Below are positions 57,878-64,000 of a DNA stretch of 64,000 nucleotides, one piece after another. This DNA is from Crocinitomicaceae bacterium (GTDB lineage: Bacteria > Bacteroidota > Bacteroidia > Flavobacteriales_D > Crocinitomicaceae), in assembly GCA_024643725.1 (NCBI GenBank), contig JAHEMJ010000012.1, forward strand, positions 1 to 64,000, written 5' to 3'. Made by a program: the position numbers and the translations under genes. The notes beneath the pieces were generated by a model, which ran no database searches, was not told where the DNA came from, and worked only from the letters and a program-made list of their open reading frames with translations. Every line of letters starts with the position of its first letter. Within the stretch, counting starts at the first letter, position 1.

Positions 57878-59251
57878 GTGAAAAAATTCACCCTTACCAC
57901 CATCCTCTTTTTACTATCGAACCTCACTTCGATAGCGCAAATCAGCGTCAGTCCAGAAGCGCAACTGACCTACAACACCCATAGCGATCAGTTCTTTTTA
58001 TTGGACGATTCCACGTTTTATTGGACGCAAAAGCCCGGTAGTAAGCGTTGGGTAAAGCATCCATATGTATATGCAGAAAAAGAAGCGTTTTCGGAGGTAA
58101 TTGCAAGAACACGAGTATTGGCCATGAGTAAGGGTCGTTATTATTTTGTGCATGAAAGCTGCGGAAATGTGTATGAGTTATACCGCGACACATTAAAGCG
58201 AATTGATGAGAGTTTTCCGCACCGCAATCAGTACGGTGCACCAATGTTTGCCTGGAATAATAGTGTTTTTATGTTTGGCGGATACGGCTTTTTCCAAGTG
58301 AAAAATGTATTTACGAGGTATGTCCCACAAGCCAAAGAGTGGTTTGAAGTGAATGTAAAAAGCACAGAGATGCCATCCCCAAGATCTGCGCCCTTGTTTC
58401 TTTTAGACAAAGATCAATTTTACTTGATTGGTGGCATGAACAGAAATCATTTAGCGGATGAATATTTACGTGATTGTTGGAAATATAATTGTCGACTTAA
58501 ACGTTGGGAAAAACTAGGTGAAATGCATGAAAAATTATTCCAGCAATACAACCTGATGAATTTAAACATGAACCTACCTAATGGCGTGTTGCGTATGTCG
58601 AACCGACTGATTGAAATGAACATCGATAAAAATACTTGGAGTGCTTATGAGAATCCGATGGTATTGAACATGACAAAAATTACGTCATCGAAGGACAACA
58701 AATACCTCATGTACATTTTATCTAATTCGAACAACCAAGGATACCGCGTTCAGGTGAGGGATTTTGAATCGTTAAAAGAATTCAAAATAGGGGAGTATCC
58801 CATTTATCAAAAGATATCCATTTTGAAATTATTTCCAAAGGAAGATTACCTATGGATTTCCTTGATTCTGAATTTCTTCTTGTTTACCTTGTTGTTTTAC
58901 ATTCGTCGCATGCATAAGTTGAATTTCTTGCAGCGTTCTCAGAAGAAACTCAGAAAATCTGATTTTACGGTAAGCGAATGGGAAGTCATGTGTATGATCC
59001 AGGCACAAGGTGAAATGGAATTATCCGCCTTGAATGAATACTTCAACGAAGAAGGATTGTCCTTCGAAACCTTGAAAAAACGCCGCGAGACCTTTGTCAA
59101 GAATATCCGCATAAAGATTGCGCTTATCACACGAAAACCCATTGAAGAAATTCTTCAGGAAACAAAACACAGTGTCGATAAACGCATGAAAATCATCCAC
59201 TGGAACGAAGATATTGAGTTGGATTTTGAATCGGAGTCTTCCGAGCATTGA
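57878..59251 (+). CDS. Kelch-like membrane protein with putative cytoplasmic winged-helix domain
   Basis: 457 residues, GTG start. Signal peptide MKKFTLTTILFLLSNLTSIAQ, then a periplasmic beta-propeller-like region with kelch-type pieces (NSVFMFGGYGFFQVKNVF, QFYLIGGMNRNHLADEYLRDCWKYN), one membrane helix (about 327-346, WISLILNFFLFTLLFYI) and a cytoplasmic tail. The tail (FTVSEWEVMCMIQAQGEMELSALNEYFNEEGLS, LKKRRETFVKNIRIKIALI) has the length and helix pattern of a winged helix. It could be a one-component sensor that reads surface glycan and controls the export genes that follow. This is inference; no family name is certain. Confidence 0.6.
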   Translation: MKKFTLTTILFLLSNLTSIAQISVSPEAQLTYNTHSDQFFLLDDSTFYWTQKPGSKRWVKHPYVYAEKEAFSEVIARTRVLAMSKGRYYFVHESCGNVYELYRDTLKRIDESFPHRNQYGAPMFAWNNSVFMFGGYGFFQVKNVFTRYVPQAKEWFEVNVKSTEMPSPRSAPLFLLDKDQFYLIGGMNRNHLADEYLRDCWKYNCRLKRWEKLGEMHEKLFQQYNLMNLNMNLPNGVLRMSNRLIEMNIDKNTWSAYENPMVLNMTKITSSKDNKYLMYILSNSNNQGYRVQVRDFESLKEFKIGEYPIYQKISILKLFPKEDYLWISLILNFFLFTLLFYIRRMHKLNFLQRSQKKLRKSDFTVSEWEVMCMIQAQGEMELSALNEYFNEEGLSFETLKKRRETFVKNIRIKIALITRKPIEEILQETKHSVDKRMKIIHWNEDIELDFESESSEH

Positions 59252-59329
59252 TTTAGGAGAAACCATAGTTTCTTTTAAAAAGTTTAATTATTAATGAGGC
59301 TTTGCCTAGAAAATTTCATTTGCGTAAGC

Positions 59330-59337
59330 TACCTTTG
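59330..59337 (+). promoter_or_regulatory. -7 element (TACCTTTG) of the wecA-like gene
   Basis: Matches TAnnTTTG, 28 bases upstream of the ATG at 59366. No -33 TTG at normal spacing was found. Confidence 0.65.
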
Positions 59338-59365
59338 CGGTAAATAAACGTCTGAAAAATAGCAT

Positions 59366-60442
59366 ATGACCGTTTACTTATTTTTCATATTGGCCTTCTT
59401 TTTCGTGACCAGTTTCATGGTGATGTACTTTGTCACACCGGTTATTATTCAGGTGGTGAAATTGAAGAACTTGTTTGAAAAAGTCTCGGATCGAAGCTCT
59501 CATTCGCAGCGTGTTCCGAGTTTTGGAGGGGTGACCTTTTTCATCATATTGATCATCAGTCTGAGCATTGCCGAGCAGTTTTTCGTGACATCGAGAGCGG
59601 TCTTTTTAATTCCTTCGAGTCTCATTATTTTCTTCACTGGATTGAAAGATGATATGACGGGGATTAGTCCGTGGAACAAGATCATGATGCAGTTGATTGC
59701 CACGACAATGTTGTTTTTGTCCCCCGATTTTCAGATCACCAACCTACATGGTTTCTTGGGAATTCACGAAATTGCACATTGGATTTGTATACCATTGGCC
59801 TTTTTGGTGGTGATTTTCTACATCAACGCATACAATTTAATCGACGGCATCGATGGACTTGCTTCGTCTTTAGGCGTGATGTTCTTCACGTTTTTCGCGA
59901 TGATTTACTATTCCTTGGATGATTTCATGATGATGTCCGTTTGTTTATCGATGGTGGGAGCCTTTATTGCGTTCTTGCGTTATAATGTTTCTTCGGACAA
60001 GCGCATATTCTTGGGAGACACAGGAAGTTTGTTCATTGGATTCTTGATTGCAGCGATTGTCATCAACATTCTTTCGAAGGATTACCACAAAGAAATCGAC
60101 ATGCGTTACATTTCAAATTTACCCTTGTTGATCATCTCCGCCTTGTTTGTCCCGATTTTCGATTCCATTCGCGTGTTTGTCATTCGCGTGCAGAATAACC
60201 GCAATCCGTTCCGCCCAGATCGCACGCACATTCATCACGTCATCCTCGATTACTACAAATTAACACACCGCAAAGCGTCCATGTACATTGTTTTCACGAA
60301 TGCATTGATTCTATTGCTCATGGGCTTCGTTACCGAAATATTCAATCACCTCATTTCGCTGTGTATCCTATTGGGAATGAGCGCGGTGTTCGCTGTCATT
60401 TTGCATAAATTGCGGATGAAGTTGCCGAATAAAGGGGTTTGA
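59366..60442 (+). CDS. wecA: WecA/WbpL-like undecaprenyl-phosphate glycosyl-1-phosphate transferase
   Basis: 358 residues, about ten membrane helices. Motifs RSSHSQRVPSFGGVTFF, GLKDDMTGISPWNKIMMQ, YNLIDGIDGLASSLG, FLGDTGSLFIGF and the C-terminal RPDRTHIHHVI are the MraY/WecA family's catalytic and binding segments. It starts glycan synthesis by moving a HexNAc-1-phosphate to undecaprenyl phosphate. It has its own promoter and its stop is followed by a hairpin. The specific donor cannot be told. With wza and wzc following, it forms the start-and-export end of the cluster. Confidence 0.93.
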   Translation: MTVYLFFILAFFFVTSFMVMYFVTPVIIQVVKLKNLFEKVSDRSSHSQRVPSFGGVTFFIILIISLSIAEQFFVTSRAVFLIPSSLIIFFTGLKDDMTGISPWNKIMMQLIATTMLFLSPDFQITNLHGFLGIHEIAHWICIPLAFLVVIFYINAYNLIDGIDGLASSLGVMFFTFFAMIYYSLDDFMMMSVCLSMVGAFIAFLRYNVSSDKRIFLGDTGSLFIGFLIAAIVINILSKDYHKEIDMRYISNLPLLIISALFVPIFDSIRVFVIRVQNNRNPFRPDRTHIHHVILDYYKLTHRKASMYIVFTNALILLLMGFVTEIFNHLISLCILLGMSAVFAVILHKLRMKLPNKGV

Positions 60443-60458
60443 CCGCTGGGCGGTCAAA
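60438..60458 (+). terminator. Hairpin at the end of the wecA-like gene
   Basis: TTTGACCGC-TGG-GCGGTCAAA, perfect nine-base arms with a three-base loop, beginning at the stop codon. There is no T-run, so it is an atypical or read-through terminator. Confidence 0.55.
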
Positions 60459-60707
60459 GGAATGTGCCAATGTGCTAATCTGCCAGTGTGCTAATGATTT
60501 GTGGGCTCTGCAAAACGTTTAGTGTTAAATAAGGAATTTAAACACCATCTTATCATTAAATGAGATACCGGAACTGTTCACTAGGCTCTGAGCACTAATA
60601 ACTAATTAGCAGATTAGCACACTAGCACTCCTCCGACGCGGGGAGCGGCGGAGGCACATTAGCATATTCCCCAACAAATCCTTACCTTTGTTTAATCAAA
60701 TGAATCA
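60459..60707. repeat. Octamer spacer with GC-rich palindromic module before wza
   Basis: Octamers of GCTAATGT type at 60460-60500, then forward octamers (60600-60665) holding a G+C module CTCCGACGCGGGGAGCGGCGGAGG near 60627. The -7 element TACCTTTG of wza is at 60683-60690. Confidence 0.75.
60683..60690 (+). promoter_or_regulatory. -7 element (TACCTTTG) of wza
   Basis: Matches TAnnTTTG and lies 17 bases before the ATG at 60708. It suggests that wza-wzc form a separate transcript. Confidence 0.7.
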
Positions 60708-61505
60708 ATGAAACAACTCATCACGCTGGGAAAGCTCGCTTTGAGCATCATCATATTAGCCATTTCACTTACATCGTGTAAGATTCGTGAACGCCTCGTT
60801 TATTTGCATAAACCAATGAACGACAGCACGCAAGTGGTGAAGAACTCCTATTCTCCTATTTTGCGCGTCGATGATCAATTGACAATTATGGTGGGCGGTA
60901 CAGACCAAGAAGCATTAGCTCCTTTTCAGTTTTTCTCTGGAGGTGGTGGATCAAGTGGTGGCGGACAAAACATGCAAATGATTACGGGTGTAAACTACTT
61001 GATTGATATCAATGGAAACATCAATTTTCCCGTTCTGGGCTTTGTGCATTTAGCAGGGAAAACGCGCTTGGAAGCGGTGATCTATCTGCAAGAACAATTG
61101 AAGCAATACGTGGAGAATCCAGTAGTGAATATTGAAATCAAGAACTTCAAGTTTACGGTTCTTGGACAAGTGAAATCACCTGGAATTCATACGGTTTCAA
61201 GCGAACGACTAACCATATTAGAGGCAATAGGTAAAGCGGGAGACCTGCAAATTACTGGCTTGCGAAACAACATTCTTGTGATTCGAGAGATGAATGGTAA
61301 GCGTGTTGAATACCGCATCGATTTAACGGACAAAAACACGTATAATTCGCCTGTATTTTACATTTGCCAAAACGATGTGATTTACGTTGAGCCTAATTTC
61401 TCAGCGAATTTCCAAGGAACAAACTTTCAAACATACACGCAGTTAGGAACGACCTTTATATCGATTTTCCTTTCTGTTTTCACCCTTATCACCCTTACGA
61501 AGTAA
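60708..61505 (+). CDS. wza: Polysaccharide export outer-membrane lipoprotein (Wza/BexD-like)
   Basis: 265 residues. Signal peptide with lipobox LTSC (lipid-bearing Cys24), a poly_export domain (LRVDDQLTIMVGG, GVNYLIDINGNINFPVLGFVHLAGKTRLEAVIYLQEQL) and an SLBB domain (FTVLGQVKSPGIHTVSSERLTILEAIGKAGD). The C-terminal helix (about 246-265) resembles the amphipathic segment that crosses the outer membrane. It forms the outer-membrane exit channel in cooperation with Wzc. A one-base overlap (TAATG) couples it to wzc. A Gly/Ser-rich loop (SGGGGSSGGG) interrupts the first domain. Confidence 0.92.
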   Translation: MKQLITLGKLALSIIILAISLTSCKIRERLVYLHKPMNDSTQVVKNSYSPILRVDDQLTIMVGGTDQEALAPFQFFSGGGGSSGGGQNMQMITGVNYLIDINGNINFPVLGFVHLAGKTRLEAVIYLQEQLKQYVENPVVNIEIKNFKFTVLGQVKSPGIHTVSSERLTILEAIGKAGDLQITGLRNNILVIREMNGKRVEYRIDLTDKNTYNSPVFYICQNDVIYVEPNFSANFQGTNFQTYTQLGTTFISIFLSVFTLITLTK

Positions 61506-63994
61506 TGTCAGAGGAATTCACACAATCTCAACTTCAGGACGCACCAGAACCTAAAATCAATGTGCGTGAACTCATTGATCGCTACCTCCATTATTGGCTG
61601 TGGTTTGTTGTTGGCGTGGGAATCGCTTGTTTTGTTGCTTACACGATGTTGCGTTACGCCACTCCGATTTACCAGTCGAGTGCCACCATCCTCATTCAAA
61701 ACAAAGATGAAGATGTATTGAAAGGACTTTCGGCGTTTCAAGACCTGGGACTGACAGAAAAGAGTTCCAATTTGGACAATGAAATTGCCTTGTTTAAAAC
61801 TCCGGCAATTTTGGAAAGTGTGGTTCGACAATTGAATTTGAATCGCAGCTATTTGATGGTTGGTCAAAATGCAGGGATTAAGAAATCAGAACTGTATAAA
61901 AACACCCCGTTTACCTTGGAAGCGGTGGGTATGGATAGCCTACTAAACGACAAAAGTGCAAGTTTTCAGCTAAAGGTGCTGAGCGCGAACCGCTTTGAAC
62001 TACACATCGATGAACAGACATTTCTAGGTACACATTCCTTCAACACACCGATATCCACACGCATTGGTTTGATTTCCTTTGTGAAAAATGTCCATTTTGG
62101 TGCCGGAGCAATTGGAAATGATTTTATTGTCAATCTTTCCCCTTTGAAAGAGGTAGCATCGAACCTTGGTTCATTGATTACACTTGCCCGAGTGGACAAG
62201 GTTTCCGATTTGGTTTCCGTTTCCTGCAGTGGTCCGGTGATTGAAAAAAACAACGACATCATTAATACCATCGTTCGTGAACACGAGGTTCAAAGCATTT
62301 ACGATAAAAATGAGACAACACGTAAGACAAGTGCCTTCATCAACGACCGTATGGCGTATATCACAGAGGAATTGTCCGATGTGGAAAAAGATGTAGAAGC
62401 GTTTAAAACCAAGCACAACATTGTCGATGTCGCTACGCAAGGTGGTGAGTTTGTTGCCAAACAAAGTGCAGCGGAGGAGCAAATCATTCAAGCCTCGGTT
62501 CAGTTGAGCCTCAACGATTATTTGCAAGAATACCTGCAAAAACACCAAGATAATACGGAATTATTGCCTTCCAACTTAGGATTCGAGGATGGATCAATTG
62601 TGGCCATGACGACCCAGTTTAATAAGTTACTGTTGGATCGTCAACGCTTGCTGCGAAATTCGAGTTTGAAAAATCCAGCATTGCAAAAAATTGATGATCA
62701 GTTAGTCGGACTTCGTCATTCCATGGAGGAAGGATTAAAGTCTAATAAATCCCGTTTGAAAATCACGTTAAATTCCTTAAATGTGGTGGACCGACGTTAC
62801 AAGGATAAGATTGCATCTGTGCCTGGATTCGAGCGGGAATTTCGGGACATCGAACGTCAGCAGAAAATCAAGGAAACCTTGTATATTTTCTTACTTCAAA
62901 AGCGCGAAGAGAATGAAATCCAAACCGCTTCATCCATCGGAAATACGAAAATCATTTTTGAAGCAAGTAGCAACGGCGTTCCAACCTCTCCAAATCGTCA
63001 AAAATATTACATCTTCGCAGTCATTCTTGGATTGTTAGCACCTTTCGGATTGATTTACCTAAAGTACTTATTGGACAGTAAAGTGCACGGACTTCACGAC
63101 CTGATTAAGTTTAAAATTCCAGCCATTGGAGAAATTCCCAAAGGAGAGGAAGATGGAAAAACCATTGTTTCAACCAAAAACGCACGAACACATATCGCTG
63201 AGGCTTTTCGCATGATTCGTACGAACCTTACTTTCATGTTAGATGCTGAAAAGGAAGGGTCAAAAGTCATCATGGTGACATCTTCTATTGCAGGAGAAGG
63301 AAAAACATTTATTTCCATCAACATTGGCCATACCTTGTCGCATAGTGACAAAAAAGTACTGGTCATAGGTTTGGACTTACGCGCTCCTAAAATTGCACGT
63401 TACGTAGATGTGCAAAAATCAATCGGGGTGACCAATTACATCGTAAAAGAAGAATTGACCTTCGACGATATCCTCATTTCCGATCCTGGAAACAAGCAAT
63501 TGGATTACATCATTTCCGGTGACATTCCACCGAATCCATCTGAACTTTTGTTGCGTCCTCGTCTGGTCGAATTAATGGAAATTGCGAAGTCGCGCTATGA
63601 TTATATCATTTTAGATACAGCTCCTGTTGCCTTGGTTGCTGACTCCCTACATGTCAACCGTTTTGCAGACTTGGTAGTGTATGTGGTACGTGCGGAACAC
63701 CTAGACCGACGCATGTTGGGAATACCAGCTGGATTGTATCACGACAAGAAAATCCCAAATATGGCTGTCTTGGTAAACGCAACAGACTTAGCCGGTAAGG
63801 GATATGGTTATGGTTATGGATATGGTTCAGGCTACGGCTACGGCTACGGTTACGGTTACGGATATGGCTACGGCTACGGCTATGGAGGTTCTGGCAACGA
63901 GTATTTCGACAAACCATCTAAAAAGAAACGCAAATGGCGTAAACGCATGGAGCGCCTTTTCCCATTTTTGCGCTTTTTCTTCAAAAAGAAATAA
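61505..63994 (+). CDS. wzc: Wzc-type tyrosine kinase / chain-length regulator
   Basis: 829 residues. Two membrane helices (about 30-49 and 505-527) enclose a periplasmic Wzz domain and coiled coils with a GNVR-type SPNRQKYY before the second helix. The cytoplasmic kinase has Walker A-like SSIAGEGKTFISIN (about 592-605), Walker A' VIGLDLRAPK and Walker B YIILDTAPV. The C-terminal tail has thirteen Gly-Tyr units (residues 766-793), then NEYFD and a very basic end. Such tyrosine clusters are autophosphorylated in known Wzc proteins and control export. ATGAAT begins directly after its stop, perhaps the next gene. Confidence 0.94.
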   Translation: MSEEFTQSQLQDAPEPKINVRELIDRYLHYWLWFVVGVGIACFVAYTMLRYATPIYQSSATILIQNKDEDVLKGLSAFQDLGLTEKSSNLDNEIALFKTPAILESVVRQLNLNRSYLMVGQNAGIKKSELYKNTPFTLEAVGMDSLLNDKSASFQLKVLSANRFELHIDEQTFLGTHSFNTPISTRIGLISFVKNVHFGAGAIGNDFIVNLSPLKEVASNLGSLITLARVDKVSDLVSVSCSGPVIEKNNDIINTIVREHEVQSIYDKNETTRKTSAFINDRMAYITEELSDVEKDVEAFKTKHNIVDVATQGGEFVAKQSAAEEQIIQASVQLSLNDYLQEYLQKHQDNTELLPSNLGFEDGSIVAMTTQFNKLLLDRQRLLRNSSLKNPALQKIDDQLVGLRHSMEEGLKSNKSRLKITLNSLNVVDRRYKDKIASVPGFEREFRDIERQQKIKETLYIFLLQKREENEIQTASSIGNTKIIFEASSNGVPTSPNRQKYYIFAVILGLLAPFGLIYLKYLLDSKVHGLHDLIKFKIPAIGEIPKGEEDGKTIVSTKNARTHIAEAFRMIRTNLTFMLDAEKEGSKVIMVTSSIAGEGKTFISINIGHTLSHSDKKVLVIGLDLRAPKIARYVDVQKSIGVTNYIVKEELTFDDILISDPGNKQLDYIISGDIPPNPSELLLRPRLVELMEIAKSRYDYIILDTAPVALVADSLHVNRFADLVVYVVRAEHLDRRMLGIPAGLYHDKKIPNMAVLVNATDLAGKGYGYGYGYGSGYGYGYGYGYGYGYGYGYGGSGNEYFDKPSKKKRKWRKRMERLFPFLRFFFKKK
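63800..63883 (+). repeat. Hexanucleotide tandem repeat coding the Gly-Tyr tail
   Basis: Fourteen six-base units (GGN TAY, one being GGT TCA) encode thirteen Gly-Tyr pairs and one Gly-Ser. Units alternate GGTTAT, GGATAT, GGCTAC and GGTTAC. Six-base units keep frame, so length can vary without breaking the protein. Confidence 0.9.
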
Positions 63995-64000
63995 ATGAAT

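Noticed and set aside
62171..62548. 125-codon minus-strand frame inside wzc
   Set aside because: Antisense shadow of the wzc periplasmic region; no start signal or family match.

Overview
The window looks like a surface-polysaccharide (O-antigen, capsule or glycan) locus of a Gram-negative Bacteroidota, probably a flavobacterium-like lineage. The evidence is TAnnTTTG -7 promoter elements at several genes, almost no Shine-Dalgarno sequences, an UpxY-type NusG-like antiterminator, a Bacteroidota-style OmpA protein with thrombospondin type 3 repeats, AAA_14 ATPases, four-helix-bundle (S23) proteins and a Wza/Wzc export pair. The species cannot be named from the sequence alone.

Layout. (1) 1-7646, minus strand: nucleotide-sugar enzymes (wbpE-type aminotransferase, ugd, UDP-xylose synthase, wbpD, wlbA, wbpA/tviB, start of rfbB), with a four-helix-bundle gene inserted. 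(2) 7713-9750, minus: an OmpA-family protein and a barrel-only paralogue. (3) 10042-13871, plus: upxY antiterminator, gmd, fcl and a membrane transglutaminase-like protein. (4) 14262-18315: first AAA_14 ATPase, a second four-helix-bundle gene, ABC exporter permease wzm, and an antitoxin with a broken PIN toxin. (5) 18796-47542: wzt followed by a long, tightly packed plus-strand operon of glycosyltransferases, acyltransferases, two asparagine synthases, a HisH/HisF/WbpG acetamidino-sugar module, a second WlbA/WbpD/WbpE set, a broken acyltransferase-3 gene, a Wzy-like polymerase and an SGNH/MBOAT O-acylation pair. (6) 47626-56917: second and third AAA_14 ATPases, an AlbA_2 pseudogene, a carbamoyltransferase, a GT2, a cupin isomerase and pgi. 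(7) 57878-63994: a kelch/TM/putative winged-helix membrane protein, a WecA-like initiating transferase, wza and wzc.

How it works together: gmd/fcl make GDP-fucose; Ugd/Uxs make UDP-GlcA and UDP-xylose; WbpA-WlbA-WbpD-WbpE make a UDP-2,3-diacetamido-uronic acid, which HisH/HisF/WbpG would convert to an acetamidino sugar; AsnB-type enzymes may amidate uronic acids. The WecA-like enzyme starts the chain on lipid carrier, the glycosyltransferases extend it, acyl and carbamoyl groups decorate it, and Wzm/Wzt and/or Wza/Wzc export it.

The most unusual content is outside the genes. The spacers are packed with short tandem repeats: a heptamer family (CACTAGT) on the left and an octamer family (ACATTAGC) elsewhere. 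They run as GCTAATGT just after stop codons and as ACATTAGC just before start codons. Hairpin modules interrupt them; at 49262-49821 eleven hairpins are spaced at exactly 20+8n bases. The repeats supply stop codons and C-terminal residues to several genes and appear to have truncated others. Separately, each of the three AAA_14 ATPase genes has two tandem dyads 32-33 bases apart just upstream, and the same arrangement precedes pgi.
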